A stretch of 64,000 nt of DNA from Parasedimentitalea marina (GCF_004006175.1 NZ_CP033219.1:248001-312000), one strand, 5' to 3'; positions 17,800-26,746 are shown, counted from the stretch's first letter. Numbers and translations are program-made. The notes: generated by a model from the letters alone, not told the origin.

Positions 17800-18180
17800 A
17801 TGTTCAAGGGATCCTGCCTGTGTCGGGCCGTCACCTTTACGGTGACCGGCGACCTGAAGGCACCCAACGCCTGCCATTGTCAGGCCTGTCGCAAGGCAAC
17901 AGGTCACTACCTGGTCTCTACGGATGTGGCGACTGACCAGCTGCGCATCACTGGCAAGAATCATCTGCGCTGGTACCACTCCTCGGACAAGGTGCGCCGT
18001 GGGTTTTGCGCAAGCTGTGGGTCGACCCTGTTCTGGGACCCGCTGTTTCATGATTGGACAGCCATCGCCATGGGGGCCTTTGATACGCCGACCAAGACCC
18101 AAATGGACCTGCACATCCATGTGTCTAAAAAAGGCGATTACTACGACATCACCGACGGACTGCCGCAGAACCAGCAGTGA
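17800..18180 (+). CDS. GFA family protein (glutathione-dependent formaldehyde-activating-like)
   Basis: A 126-residue zinc protein. Cysteines CLC at 6-8, CHCQAC at 25-30, and CASCGSTLFW form the two zinc sites of the GFA fold. The Paracoccus namesake was proposed to speed the reaction of formaldehyde with glutathione, but most members have unknown roles. It follows the MAPEG gene by 40 bases. A second GFA protein is encoded at 52878-53270. Confidence 0.85.
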   Translation: MFKGSCLCRAVTFTVTGDLKAPNACHCQACRKATGHYLVSTDVATDQLRITGKNHLRWYHSSDKVRRGFCASCGSTLFWDPLFHDWTAIAMGAFDTPTKTQMDLHIHVSKKGDYYDITDGLPQNQQ

Positions 18181-18376
18181 CAAACCGGTTGTCATCGCGA
18201 CTCGGTAACGCGCCGGCTTTGTGACTGAATTATGACTTTCTCCATGCAGCCAGTGCATAGCGGATTGACCGAACTGTCAGTTGTTAGCGCCGCCAAAACC
18301 TTTATCTAAGTGTCACCAAACAAGAACAAAACAACGCACTGGGGAATGGGTCCCAGTTTAAATAAAGGACAATATC

Positions 18377-18592
18377 ATGGCACACGTAATCAACTCTGTC
18401 GCACCTGGTTTCAACTTGATCGCCCGTATCGGTGGCTGGATCGAAAGCACCAAAGAAGCATGGGCACTGAATAACGAATTCAAGCGCACTTTCGCCGAGC
18501 TGGACGGCCTGGACAACCGTGAACTGGCCGACATCGGTGTGCGCCGCAGCGACATCGCCGACATCGCCCGTCTGCACGTCTACGGTCACTAA
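18377..18592 (+). CDS. DUF1127 domain small protein
   Basis: A 71-residue basic/helical protein ending NRELADIGVRRSDIADIARLHVYGH, the conserved DUF1127 (YjiS-like) helix with L-x-DIG-x-x-R. In alphaproteobacteria some arginine-rich DUF1127 proteins bind RNA and affect sRNA turnover or phosphate and carbon metabolism. It has a 195-bp upstream region and its own terminator, so it is a single-gene transcript, likely well expressed. Confidence 0.9.
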   Translation: MAHVINSVAPGFNLIARIGGWIESTKEAWALNNEFKRTFAELDGLDNRELADIGVRRSDIADIARLHVYGH

Positions 18593-18682
18593 GTCGGTTT
18601 CAGTTCCTTTCCGGTTCAGCCCGAACTGGAAATACTGGGAATTCATTCGACCCTTTCCTCCTCCCTGGGGTTTGAATGACCA

Positions 18683-18714
18683 GAAACGCCTCCGCATCGC
18701 GGGGGCGTTTTCTG
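18683..18714 (+). terminator. Intrinsic terminator after the DUF1127 gene
   Basis: Stem 18683-18695 with 18699-18711 (one wobble), a three-base loop, then TTTTCTGTT-type sequence. It resembles the rpmD terminator in stem sequence. Confidence 0.85.
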
Positions 18715-18715
18715 T

Positions 18716-19039
18716 TGCGCAGGGGGCGGGCGTGCTGAGCACCGCATTTTAAGAGGTCACTGGCATTTTGCCCCTGATCGCGATCCGTTGGGTTTGGCAG
18801 CCCAGCACCACACCGGAGCCTGGCCCCCGTAAAGAAGAGGGCGCATTTGAACCGTTCATGGCACGGGGCCTGTCCCCGTCTGCATCCAATCCGGCGGCGT
18901 CGCCATTCCTATCCGGCCCACCTTTTAAACAGCAAACAGCACCATTCAAACCGACAGGGCAGGGGCCTTGGCGGACCATAGGCTTGCGCCTGTCCAGATT
19001 CCATTGACCAGCGCCTGATAGGGTGATCTGTGATGGGCT
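18716..19039. other. Gap without a supported gene
   Basis: Both strands contain short open frames here, but their translations are Pro/Ser-rich with no start-site support, so none is called. No repeat or RNA motif was recognised. Confidence 0.4.
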
Positions 19040-19519
19040 ATGCAATCAGGACTCGAATATACAAAACTTGCGCTATCCGAGGATGATGGCAGTTGCCGCG
19101 ACGTCAATTTTACCGCGCCTGATCCAACGCGACTATTGGATATGTTGGAAGATCTGCAGTCGCAGTTTGGAGAGGTGTACGGACATACTTGGGAAGGGGA
19201 TGAATTTTCTCATGTTGGCCCCGACGGTGCCTATGGGTACTTTCAATCAACAGGGGATATTGAACTGGAACTGAGAGAAGGGCGCGACCTAATCTCGAAC
19301 TTGCAGGTCTATTTGTTTAGCGAAAAAGACGGATCCCTGTTCATCGAGCTGACCTTCTTTCCCGAGGCATTACAAGGCGAGTATCAAGCAGAGCGATTAA
19401 TTGCATTGGTCGCCCGCTGGAAGTCGATCTTGCGGGCTGAAAAAGTCTTTTGCCGCTACGAGAATGCGTCTTGGGCTGTTGAGAATGGGGACACTGACGA
19501 TGTGTTTTGGGTGGGCTAA
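19040..19519 (+). CDS. Acidic hypothetical protein, immunity-like
   Basis: A 159-residue, strongly acidic soluble protein starting MQSGLEYTKLALSEDDGS. It has a helix (DPTRLLDMLEDLQSQFGEVY), alternating beta strands with aromatic residues, and an amphipathic helix (AERLIALVARWKSILRAE) near the end. Size, charge and fold pattern suit a toxin-immunity protein, and an SMI1/KNR4 immunity-type gene lies on the other strand just beyond. I do not recognise the family. It is followed by a copy of the hairpin repeat. Confidence 0.6.
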   Translation: MQSGLEYTKLALSEDDGSCRDVNFTAPDPTRLLDMLEDLQSQFGEVYGHTWEGDEFSHVGPDGAYGYFQSTGDIELELREGRDLISNLQVYLFSEKDGSLFIELTFFPEALQGEYQAERLIALVARWKSILRAEKVFCRYENASWAVENGDTDDVFWVG

Positions 19520-19576
19520 GTGAGATATAACTATGCCGGACGTTCTTCTTAACAGTTTTGCACAGCAAAACCACTC

Positions 19577-19626
19577 TTGACCTTCGCCCCGGGAAGGCGC
19601 TTTCGCACCTCCCCAAGGTCAGGCGC
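19577..19626. repeat. Hairpin-forming intergenic repeat, copy B
   Basis: It shares with copy A (10931-10995) the core CCCCGGGAAGGCGCT, the CACCTCCCC, and the AAGGTCAGGCG. The terminal arms TTGACCTT and AAGGTCAG pair. It follows an unrecognised accessory gene, as copy A does. Confidence 0.8.
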
Positions 19627-19642
19627 TGAAAGTGTTCTTTAT

Positions 19643-20119
19643 CTAGGGAATATAATACTCCAGAAATGTATCAAAGGAATTGGAGATTTTTTCGGTTTCT
19701 CTGAAGTCATGATCCCAATAATAGATCGATGCGTCGGGTATTGACTGCTCGCTAAGTTGAACCATGTCAAAGCAGATGTTGTTGCCGAGGCTGTCATAAA
19801 GGAAGGGCAACAAATGTGTTGGCATCCCTGCATCGCGCCATCCCAACGCTTCACGAATGCCGTCCGGGGAAAGAAACTGTTGTAGATGTGGGCGGTTCAC
19901 GCCAAGCAAAACATCTGCAAGAGAAACATTGTCGTCTATCCAGTCCCACAACTTCGTTGTCGGGTTTGGTAATCCTACTTCAAGAATTTGCCTTCGGTAA
20001 CTTAGAGGAAAAGCTACGCCGACTTCTTCTTCCAACTGCGCTAACGATGCCTCTGTGACTTGTTCCGGCGGATAGTTCGGGTGGCTCCAGGCCTTGTGAA
20101 ATCTCATTAAGGTGTTCAT
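19643..20119 (-). CDS. SMI1/KNR4 family protein, probable immunity protein
   Basis: A 158-residue protein with the SUKH-fold pattern: LAQLEEEVGVAFPLSYRRQILEVG (about 27-50), then PNPTTKLWDWIDDN and the acidic C-terminal strands (SIYYWDHDFRE) ending in a helix SFDTFLEYYIP. Bacterial SMI1/KNR4 proteins are the commonest immunity proteins of polymorphic nuclease and other toxins. No intact toxin is adjacent: only a short degenerate frame precedes it on the same strand. It therefore looks like an orphan immunity gene. It is transcribed against the ribosomal genes. Confidence 0.75.
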   Translation of the reverse strand: MNTLMRFHKAWSHPNYPPEQVTEASLAQLEEEVGVAFPLSYRRQILEVGLPNPTTKLWDWIDDNVSLADVLLGVNRPHLQQFLSPDGIREALGWRDAGMPTHLLPFLYDSLGNNICFDMVQLSEQSIPDASIYYWDHDFRETEKISNSFDTFLEYYIP

Positions 20120-20142
20120 GCAATTCTCAGCTTTTCAGAAAT

Positions 20143-20340
20143 TCATTTGCGAAACGTGTAGGGTATGAACTGGTAATGCAACTGCTCAAGTGTGTGTTGC
20201 GCTTGGCGCATGCGTTCTACCATGCTTCCACCCTTGATCCATCCCCCCAACAGGTTTATAGGCACCCGGTGGCCATCCGGGTCACAAGAATCAAAATCAC
20301 TATATGCCGTGGTTGGCCCGAATACGCTTCGTGGGTCACA
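20143..20340 (-). pseudogene. Remnant of a coding region, VOC/glyoxalase-like end
   Basis: The frame on the minus strand reads [18 protein letters not shown] and ends [22 protein letters not shown] resembles the C-terminal metal-site strand of VOC (glyoxalase / bleomycin-resistance) proteins. Its 5' part would overlap the rplO start, so no complete gene fits. It could instead be the end of a lost toxin partner of the SMI1 gene. Low confidence on identity. Confidence 0.3.
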
Positions 20341-20360
20341 TCCGGCTAAGGAGAAGCGAT

Positions 20361-20834
20361 ATGAGACTGAACGAACTGAGCGACAATCCTGGCGCAACCA
20401 AAAAACGCAAGCGCATTGGTCGTGGTCCTGGTTCCGGCACCGGTAAAATGGGTGGCCGTGGTATCAAGGGTCAAAAATCCCGTTCGGGTGTTGCCATCAA
20501 TGGCTATGAAGGCGGTCAGATGCCTTTGTACCAACGTCTGCCAAAGCGTGGCTTCAGCAAGCCGAACCGCAAGGCATTCGCTGTCATCAACCTGGGCCTG
20601 ATCCAGAAATTCATCGATCTCGGCAAACTTGACGCAGCGTCGATCACCGAAGACAGCCTGGTCGAATCGGGTGTTGTACGTCGCAAGCTGGACGGTATCC
20701 GCGTTCTGGCCAAAGGCGAAATCACTGCGAAAGCCAATATTGCAGTCACCGGCGCGTCAAAATCCGCCGTTGAGGCCGTAGAAAAGGCTGGCGGCGCGCT
20801 GACCTTGGTCGCAAAAGCAGCCGCAGCTGAGTAA
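20361..20834 (+). CDS. rplO: 50S ribosomal protein L15
   Basis: Late-assembly 23S rRNA-binding protein. The frame is open upstream to 20304, but the conserved start [22 protein letters not shown] fixes the ATG at 20361, after AAGGAGAAG, for 157 residues. The Gly-rich [22 protein letters not shown] is intact. It is isolated: 4.2 kb from rpmD and followed by a hairpin before secY. Confidence 0.97.
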   Translation: MRLNELSDNPGATKKRKRIGRGPGSGTGKMGGRGIKGQKSRSGVAINGYEGGQMPLYQRLPKRGFSKPNRKAFAVINLGLIQKFIDLGKLDAASITEDSLVESGVVRRKLDGIRVLAKGEITAKANIAVTGASKSAVEAVEKAGGALTLVAKAAAAE

Positions 20835-20885
20835 GCGCTTGTGAGCGGCAACAATGCCGCTTACATAGTCTCCAGTTTTCCAATT

Positions 20886-20926
20886 AACGCCGCCCAAGCC
20901 GGAAAATGGCTTTGGGCGGCGTTTTC
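20886..20926 (+). terminator. Hairpin terminator or attenuator between rplO and secY
   Basis: Arms 20886-20900 and 20908-20923 pair with a single-base bulge and are followed by TTTT. Only 20 bases separate it from the secY start, so full termination would leave secY-adk without a promoter. Partial read-through is likely. Confidence 0.7.
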
Positions 20927-20946
20927 GCAACAAAGAGACCTTTTTC

Positions 20947-22311
20947 ATGGTATCAGCAGCAGAACAAATGGCGGCGAACACGAGCTGGTCCGCGCTTGGC
21001 AAAGCGACAGACCTGCGTAATCGCATCCTGTTCACCCTGGCTCTATTGATTGTCTATCGTCTAGGGACATTCATTCCGGTTCCAGGCATCGACACAATCG
21101 CCCTACGTGAATTTATGGAGCAGGCAGGCCAAGGTATTGGCGGCATGGTCTCGATGTTCACTGGCGGCGCCCTAGGCCGCATGGGTATTTTTGCCCTTGG
21201 CATCATGCCCTACATCTCAGCTTCGATTATTATTCAGCTGTTGACCTCGATGGTTCCATCGCTGGAGCAATTGAAGAAAGAGGGCGAGCAGGGTCGCAAG
21301 AAGATCAACCAATATACCCGTTTCGGCACCGTGGCTCTGGCCACTGCTCAGTCCTATGGTCTGGCCGTGTCGCTGGAAGCAGGCGAATTGGCGACCGATC
21401 CCGGCATGTATTTCCGCATGGCCTGCATGATCACCCTTGTGGGCGGCACCATGTTCCTGATGTGGCTGGGCGAGCAGATCACCCAGCGTGGTCTGGGCAA
21501 TGGTATCTCGCTGATCATCTTTGTTGGCATTATTGCCGAAGTTCCCGCCGCGCTGGCGCAGTTCTTTGCCTCAGGCCGCTCGGGTGCAATCAGCCCAGCG
21601 GTTATCGTGATGGTGCTGGTGATGGTGGTGACAATCATCATGTTCGTGGTCTTCATGGAGCGCGCCCTGCGCAAGATACATATCCAGTATCCCCGCCGTC
21701 AGGTGGGCATGAAGGTCTATGACGGTGGGTCTTCGCATCTGCCGGTCAAAGTGAACCCAGCAGGCGTAATCCCGGCCATCTTTGCCAGCTCGCTGTTGCT
21801 GCTGCCGACCACCATCTCGACCTTCTCGTCGGGCGCCACCAATGGTCCGGTGATGTCCTGGCTCCTGGCCAACTTTGGCCCCGGTCAGCCGCTGTACCTG
21901 CTGTTTTTCACCTCGATGATCGTGTTCTTTGCCTATTTCTACACCTTCAATGTGTCGTTCAAACCGGAAGAGGTTGCCGACAACCTGAAGAACCAGAATG
22001 GCTTTGTTCCCGGTATCCGTCCTGGCAAGAAGACAGCCGAATATCTTGAGTATGTGGTCAACCGCGTGTTGGTTCTGGGCTCGGGCTATCTGGTGCTGGT
22101 TATGCTGCTGCCGGAAATCCTGCGCGGTCAGTTTGCGATCCCGTTCTATTTTGGCGGCACCTCGGTTCTGATTGTTGTCTCGGTGACCATGGACACCATT
22201 CAGCAGGCGCAAAGCCATCTGTTGGCGCATCAGTATGAAGGTCTGATCGAGAAAAGCCAGCTGCGTGGTAAGAACAAGAAACGGAACAAGCGGGGGCCAT
22301 CGCGCAAATGA
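20947..22311 (+). CDS. secY: Preprotein translocase subunit SecY
   Basis: Channel subunit of the inner-membrane Sec translocon. The 454 residues contain ten hydrophobic helices. Landmarks are the start-helix [26 protein letters not shown], the plug-region Gly cluster, [14 protein letters not shown] near residue 85, and the cytosolic loop [26 protein letters not shown] near residue 340. The C-terminus is basic. Its stop overlaps the adk start (ATGA). Confidence 0.98.
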   Translation: MVSAAEQMAANTSWSALGKATDLRNRILFTLALLIVYRLGTFIPVPGIDTIALREFMEQAGQGIGGMVSMFTGGALGRMGIFALGIMPYISASIIIQLLTSMVPSLEQLKKEGEQGRKKINQYTRFGTVALATAQSYGLAVSLEAGELATDPGMYFRMACMITLVGGTMFLMWLGEQITQRGLGNGISLIIFVGIIAEVPAALAQFFASGRSGAISPAVIVMVLVMVVTIIMFVVFMERALRKIHIQYPRRQVGMKVYDGGSSHLPVKVNPAGVIPAIFASSLLLLPTTISTFSSGATNGPVMSWLLANFGPGQPLYLLFFTSMIVFFAYFYTFNVSFKPEEVADNLKNQNGFVPGIRPGKKTAEYLEYVVNRVLVLGSGYLVLVMLLPEILRGQFAIPFYFGGTSVLIVVSVTMDTIQQAQSHLLAHQYEGLIEKSQLRGKNKKRNKRGPSRK

Positions 22312-22949
22312 ATATCATTCTGTTAGGCCCCCCTGGTGCAGGTAAAGGCACCCAAGCCCGCCATCTGGTCGACACCCGTGGCATGATCCAGCTGAGCACC
22401 GGCGATATGCTGCGTGAGGCCAAGTCCAGCGGCACCGAGATGGGGCTGAAAGTCGCCGCCGTCATGGATGCCGGTAAGCTGGTCACCGATGAGATCGTCA
22501 TCGGGTTGATCGAAGAGAAACTGACCGCCGAACATGGCGCTGGCTTTATCTTTGACGGCTTTCCGCGCACTCTGGCTCAGGCTGACGCGCTGGCGGCACT
22601 GCTGACCAAACTGGGTCAGTCGCTGCATACCGTGATCGAAATGCGGGTGGACGACGATGCGCTGGTTCAGCGGATCACTGGTCGTTTCACCTGTGGCGAT
22701 TGCGGTGAAGTGTACCACGATGTCACGCAACCCACCGCCAAAGCGGACACCTGCGACAAATGCGGCAGCACCAATATGGTGCGGCGCGCAGATGACAACG
22801 AAGACAGCCTGCGCACGCGTTTGATGGAATACTACAAAAAGACCTCGCCGCTGATTGGCTATTACTATGCCAAGGGCGATTTGCGTCCGGTCAACGGTCT
22901 GGCCGATATCACCGAAGTGCAAAATTCGATCGAGGCCATTCTGGGCTGA
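22308..22949 (+). CDS. adk: Adenylate kinase, zinc-lid type
   Basis: Converts AMP and ATP to two ADP. The P-loop GPPGAGKG is at residues 7-14, and [10 protein letters not shown] at about 82-91. The lid carries four cysteines (C129, C132, C149, C152), the structural zinc site found in many bacterial long-form kinases. The 213-residue length is normal. It is coupled to secY by a four-base overlap. It ends in a strong terminator, so rpsM downstream is separately transcribed. Confidence 0.97.
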   Translation: MNIILLGPPGAGKGTQARHLVDTRGMIQLSTGDMLREAKSSGTEMGLKVAAVMDAGKLVTDEIVIGLIEEKLTAEHGAGFIFDGFPRTLAQADALAALLTKLGQSLHTVIEMRVDDDALVQRITGRFTCGDCGEVYHDVTQPTAKADTCDKCGSTNMVRRADDNEDSLRTRLMEYYKKTSPLIGYYYAKGDLRPVNGLADITEVQNSIEAILG

Positions 22950-22976
22950 TCGCATAGGTGGTTTTGATAACGATTT

Positions 22977-23004
22977 AGGGCTAGGTTTTTCCTGGCCCTT
23001 TTTT
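22977..23004 (+). terminator. Intrinsic terminator after adk
   Basis: A 9-bp stem (22977-22985 with 22991-22999, one wobble), a TTTTT loop and a run of six T. It separates secY-adk from the following gene and from rpsM. Confidence 0.9.
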
Positions 23005-23021
23005 GATTCAGGATTACACCA

Positions 23022-23402
23022 ATGAATTTTCGCAATCTTCTCGCCCTCGCAACTGTATGCCTTGCTGTCCCAGCCTCTGCCGAGCGGATCTTTCTGAATG
23101 ATCCCAGTTCCTGTGATATGTTGGAACAGGAATACGGAGATCTGGACTTTGCCGGCAGTGGTGGCCTGATCCTGAACGAATCGGGTTTCAGCTCGCTGGA
23201 GTATTTTTGCGAGTTTCAGCCTGATCTGCAGTTTCATTGGGACGGGTGGCAGGCAAGCACCCATATGGGGCATTGTCAGGAGCCTGGCCCGTTCTATACA
23301 CCCACTTTGTTTACCTTCGTGATGACAGAAGAAGAGCCGGGTGTGATCATAATGTATGACGGATCCGAAGAACCGACCCGGTTCTACTCCTGCACAGACT
23401 GA
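23022..23402 (+). CDS. Secreted hypothetical protein with signal peptide
   Basis: A 126-residue protein with a clear Sec signal peptide (NFRNLLALATVCLAVPASA, cleavage after about residue 20). The mature part is acidic and carries four cysteines (about residues 31, 61, 84 and 124), probably two disulfide bonds, and several aromatic residues. No family is recognised. It occupies the adk-rpsM gap and begins 17 bases after the adk terminator, so it has little room for a promoter of its own and may depend on read-through. Confidence 0.65.
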   Translation: MNFRNLLALATVCLAVPASAERIFLNDPSSCDMLEQEYGDLDFAGSGGLILNESGFSSLEYFCEFQPDLQFHWDGWQASTHMGHCQEPGPFYTPTLFTFVMTEEEPGVIIMYDGSEEPTRFYSCTD

Positions 23403-23640
23403 CCCAGCCGGTTTGGTGGCGCTAGCAGTGAACAGTAGCGTCACCCAAAAGGTGGGTTGACGATCTGTAAAATACCACATACCCAACCCCATCCCTTTAG
23501 GGAATCAATTCCTGTGGATGGGCTTGGCCTGTTTGCAGACTACCTCGAAAATACTGGGCCAAAACGGCGTCACTGCCAGGGTCAAGTGTTGTGAAAAAAG
23601 GTTCCGGAGCTACGGAATCGCAACAAAAGGAACGTATAAC
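23403..23640 (+). promoter_or_regulatory. Upstream region of the rpsM block
   Basis: These 238 non-coding bases must drive rpsM-rpsK-rpoA-rplQ, given the terminator after adk. A TTGACG at about 23457 could be a -35, but no convincing -10 follows at 16-18 bases. No structured leader was recognised. Confidence 0.35.
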
Positions 23641-24009
23641 GTGGCACGTATTGCCGGCGTAAACATCCCGACTGCAAAGCGGGTTCCAATCGCCCTCACC
23701 TATATCACCGGAATCGGTAACACCACGGCTCAGGCCATTTGCGAAGCCGTAGGCATCGAAATGACTCGTCGTGTGAATGAACTGTCCGACTCCGAAGTCC
23801 TGCGCATCCGCGAGCACATCGACGCCAACGTCGAAGTCGAAGGCGACCTGCGCCGCGAAACAACCATGAACATCAAACGCCTGATGGATCTGGGTTGCTA
23901 CCGTGGACTGCGTCACCGTCGTAATCTGCCTGTCCGTGGACAGCGGACCCACACCAACGCTCGTACTCGCAAAGGTCCTGCACGGGCTATTGCTGGTAAG
24001 AAGAAGTAA
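23641..24009 (+). CDS. rpsM: 30S ribosomal protein S13
   Basis: Head protein that contacts P-site tRNA and the large subunit. The start is the GTG at 23641 ([14 protein letters not shown]), preceded by AAAGGA; the frame is open further upstream but without homology. The 122-residue length is standard, with [24 protein letters not shown] and the basic tail. Confidence 0.97.
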   Translation: MARIAGVNIPTAKRVPIALTYITGIGNTTAQAICEAVGIEMTRRVNELSDSEVLRIREHIDANVEVEGDLRRETTMNIKRLMDLGCYRGLRHRRNLPVRGQRTHTNARTRKGPARAIAGKKK

Positions 24010-24024
24010 GGGAGGGTTTGATCA

Positions 24025-24414
24025 ATGGCACGCGATAAGACTCGTACGAAGAAAAAAGAGCGCAAGAACATCGCCTCCGGCGTTGCTCACGTTAACAGCT
24101 CGTTCAACAACACCAAGATCCTCATCTCGGATGTTCAGGGCAATGCAATTGCATGGTCTTCGGCTGGCACCTGCGGCTTCAAAGGCTCGCGGAAATCCAC
24201 GCCTTATGCTGCTCAGCTGGCTGCAGAAGATGCAGGCAAAAAAGCACAGGAACATGGTGTTAAAACCTTGGAAGTCGAAGTTCAGGGCCCCGGTGGCGGT
24301 CGTGAATCCGCACTGCGCGCTCTGGCCGCAATCGGCTTCAACATCACATCGATCCGTGATGTAACTCCGATGGCTCACAATGGCTGTCGTCCGCCTAAGC
24401 GCCGCCGCGTCTAA
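24025..24414 (+). CDS. rpsK: 30S ribosomal protein S11
   Basis: Platform protein of the small subunit. The 129 residues include [18 protein letters not shown] and the conserved end [22 protein letters not shown], with [15 protein letters not shown] in between. AAGGGAGG precedes the start. Confidence 0.98.
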   Translation: MARDKTRTKKKERKNIASGVAHVNSSFNNTKILISDVQGNAIAWSSAGTCGFKGSRKSTPYAAQLAAEDAGKKAQEHGVKTLEVEVQGPGGGRESALRALAAIGFNITSIRDVTPMAHNGCRPPKRRRV

Positions 24415-24531
24415 GCGACACTGAATTATCGCTGGGGTCCTGTGTTTTGTCATGGGCCCCAGTTTGTCATTAGAAACCTCGGGCGCCTGAACCTATCGGA
24501 CATGGGGTACAGGCAGGAATGGAGGGAACGC

Positions 24532-25548
24532 ATGATCCATAAGAATTGGGCAGAACTGATCAAGCCGACACAGCTTGAAGTTAAGCCGGGCAACGACCCC
24601 GCACGCCAAGCCACTGTTGTGGCCGAGCCGCTGGAACGTGGCTTTGGTCTGACCCTGGGCAACGCCCTGCGCCGCATTTTGATGAGCTCGCTGCAAGGTG
24701 CTGCCATCACAAGCGTGCAGATCGACAACGTCCTGCACGAATTCTCGAGCGTTGCTGGTGTACGTGAAGACGTCACCGACATCATCCTGAACCTCAAGGG
24801 CGTCTGCCTGCGCATGGAAGTCGAAGGGCCAAAGCGCCTGTCGATTAATGCCAAAGGCCCAGCCGTTGTCACCGCCGGTGACATCTCTGAGTCCGCAGGT
24901 ATCGAAATCCTGAACCGCGACCACGTGATCTGTCACCTGGACGATGGCGCTGATCTGTTCATGGAACTGACTGTGAACACTGGCAATGGTTATGTTTCGG
25001 CTGACAAGAACAAGCCGGAAGATGCACCCATTGGTCTGATCCCGATCGACGCAATCTATTCGCCGGTCAAAAAGGTTTCGTATGACGTGCAGCCGACCCG
25101 CGAAGGTCAGGTTCTGGACTATGACAAGCTGACCATGAAAATCGATACCGATGGTTCGATCACGCCGGACGACGCCGTAGCCTTTGCTGCGCGTATCCTG
25201 CAGGACCAACTGTCGATCTTCGTGAACTTTGATGAGCCTGAGTCTGCTTCTCGTGCAGACGAAGACGATGGTCTCGAGTTCAACCCGCTTCTGCTGAAGA
25301 AAGTGGACGAGTTGGAACTGTCTGTTCGTTCGGCAAACTGCCTGAAGAACGACAACATCGTTTACATCGGCGATCTGATCCAGAAAACCGAAGCAGAAAT
25401 GCTGCGCACGCCGAACTTCGGCCGCAAGTCGCTGAACGAGATCAAGGAAGTGCTTTCGGGCATGGGTCTGCATCTCGGCATGGACGTCGAGGACTGGCCA
25501 CCGGACAACATCGAAGATCTGGCGAAAAAGTTCGAAGACTCGTTCTAA
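24532..25548 (+). CDS. rpoA: DNA-directed RNA polymerase subunit alpha
   Basis: Assembly platform of RNA polymerase. The ATG at 24532 ([17 protein letters not shown], 338 residues) is preceded by GGAGGGAA; the frame stays open upstream to 24442 without homology. The N-terminal domain has [22 protein letters not shown] (about 44-65), and the C-terminal domain has [23 protein letters not shown], then [14 protein letters not shown], which binds UP elements and activators. Confidence 0.98.
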   Translation: MIHKNWAELIKPTQLEVKPGNDPARQATVVAEPLERGFGLTLGNALRRILMSSLQGAAITSVQIDNVLHEFSSVAGVREDVTDIILNLKGVCLRMEVEGPKRLSINAKGPAVVTAGDISESAGIEILNRDHVICHLDDGADLFMELTVNTGNGYVSADKNKPEDAPIGLIPIDAIYSPVKKVSYDVQPTREGQVLDYDKLTMKIDTDGSITPDDAVAFAARILQDQLSIFVNFDEPESASRADEDDGLEFNPLLLKKVDELELSVRSANCLKNDNIVYIGDLIQKTEAEMLRTPNFGRKSLNEIKEVLSGMGLHLGMDVEDWPPDNIEDLAKKFEDSF

Positions 25549-25567
25549 TAGGACTGGTCAAAAGATT

Positions 25568-25590
25568 GGAGAGGGCGTAAAGCCCTCTCC
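25568..25590 (+). other. Internal stem-loop between rpoA and rplQ
   Basis: A perfect 9-bp stem (25568-25576 with 25582-25590) with a GTAAA loop and no T-run. It has the same geometry as the element between rplR and rpsE, and is probably an mRNA-processing or stability element. Confidence 0.7.
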
Positions 25591-25696
25591 GCAATGCCCG
25601 GAATACCGGGGAAAACCTGGGCACCAACGCCCCAAGGAGAGTAGCTGACCCGCATCGGCTGCCAGACAAAGCAAAATATAACGAAGGAATACGAAA

Positions 25697-26119
25697 ATGC
25701 GTCACGCACGTGGTTACCGCCGCCTGAACCGTACACATGAGCACCGTAAAGCTCTGTTCTCGAACATGGCAGGCTCGCTCATCGAGCATGAGCAGATCAA
25801 AACAACTCTGCCAAAAGCAAAAGAATTGCGCCCGATCATCGAAAAGATGATCACACTGGCAAAACGCGGCGACCTGCACGCCCGCCGTCAGGCTTCGTCC
25901 AAGCTGAAGCAGGACAAGTATGTCGCGAAACTGTTCGACATTCTGGGTCCACGCTACAAAGACCGCTCCGGTGGCTATGTGCGCGTCCTGAAAGCTGGTT
26001 TCCGGTATGGTGACATGGCGCCAATGGCGATCATCGAATTTGTTGACCGCGACCGCGACGCCAAGGGCGCAGGCGACAAAGCCCGCGTTGCAGCGTTTGA
26101 AGTTGCCGACGACGAATAA
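25697..26119 (+). CDS. rplQ: 50S ribosomal protein L17
   Basis: Tunnel-exit protein. The 140 residues include [23 protein letters not shown] and the conserved [23 protein letters not shown]. The acidic C-terminal tail is lineage-typical. It is the last gene of the alpha block. Confidence 0.98.
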   Translation: MRHARGYRRLNRTHEHRKALFSNMAGSLIEHEQIKTTLPKAKELRPIIEKMITLAKRGDLHARRQASSKLKQDKYVAKLFDILGPRYKDRSGGYVRVLKAGFRYGDMAPMAIIEFVDRDRDAKGAGDKARVAAFEVADDE

Positions 26120-26147
26120 GAATTTCGGACATATCGTCCGGATGTTG

Positions 26148-26180
26148 AAAACCCCTGGTCCTTTGGATCGGGGGTTTTTT
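26148..26180 (+). terminator. Intrinsic terminator after rplQ
   Basis: A 14-bp stem (26148-26161 with 26165-26178, two wobbles), a TTT loop and a run of T. It ends the ribosomal cluster. Confidence 0.9.
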
Positions 26181-26210
26181 GTTGCCTGAGGAAGGAATGC
26201 GCCCCATGGG

Positions 26211-26250
26211 CGCTGCCTCCGGCGGGGATATTTATGGCCAGATGAAGCGA
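26211..26250. repeat. Candidate dispersed intergenic motif
   Basis: CGCTGCCTCCGGCGGGGATA, continuing TTTATGGCCAGATGAAG, looks like a short motif that I recall seeing often between genes in Rhodobacteraceae. Only one copy is in this window, so repetition is not shown here. Confidence 0.35.
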
Positions 26251-26272
26251 CACCTGAAATTAAAATTGCCTG

Positions 26273-26716
26273 CTACTCAGTTTTTTCCCCTTGCTCGGTC
26301 AGAGCAACATGCAGCATCTTCAGAATTTGATTTCCATTGTGTGATGTGGAGATCAAGCACGGGGCATCCCATTCGTCCTGAAATACAAACTGGCTGCCCC
26401 CGAAATAATATTCGGTGCACATAATATGCATTGTTTCTTCCGGAATCCCGTATCTTTCTTTGATAGCTGAAGCGACGCAGGGTCTGTCCTCCAGTTCGAA
26501 TTCCAATGAAAAGTGACCGTTTTGGATATCAAGCAACCTGTAGCCCATGCAGTGTACATATTTGTGCACGCTTGCGTGGTCAACAATCTGCTCCACTTCA
26601 GGCTTCTTTTTGCAAACAACACCCTGGGGTGGGTTGGCCTTTGTCCACGAGGAGCGGCGGCTGTGATCGTCCTTTTTCCTGGAGCTGAGCTTGCATTTGC
26701 GCAGTGTCCCCCGCAT
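26273..26716 (-). CDS. Hypothetical protein, start uncertain
   Basis: A minus-strand frame of up to 147 residues. The last 110 (from about PEVEQIVDHASVHKYVHCMGYRLLD) look like a real folded protein with mixed strands (HFSLEFELEDRPCV, HIMCTEYYFGG) and an AT-richer composition than its neighbours. The first 37 residues (Lys/Arg/Ser-rich) look non-coding, so the true start may be further in. It lies between rplQ and a plus-strand protease gene whose promoter it would overlap. Family unknown; its size and setting match the immunity-like genes in the ribosomal gaps. Confidence 0.45.
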   Translation of the reverse strand: MRGTLRKCKLSSRKKDDHSRRSSWTKANPPQGVVCKKKPEVEQIVDHASVHKYVHCMGYRLLDIQNGHFSLEFELEDRPCVASAIKERYGIPEETMHIMCTEYYFGGSQFVFQDEWDAPCLISTSHNGNQILKMLHVALTEQGEKTE

Positions 26717-26746
26717 ATCCTAAAGACAATTCATGTTGGAGCCAAA

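Noticed and set aside
20143..20397. Complete toxin gene paired with the SMI1 protein
   Set aside because: The frame would overlap the rplO start, has no full domain, and its best likeness is a VOC-type end.
24442..24531. Extended N-terminus of RpoA
   Set aside because: The conserved start MIHKNWAEL and a strong ribosome-binding site fix the start at 24532.
26513..26746. In-frame upstream extension of the Do protease
   Set aside because: The signal peptide starts at the ATG at 26747 with a ribosome-binding site; the extension overlaps another likely gene and has no homology.
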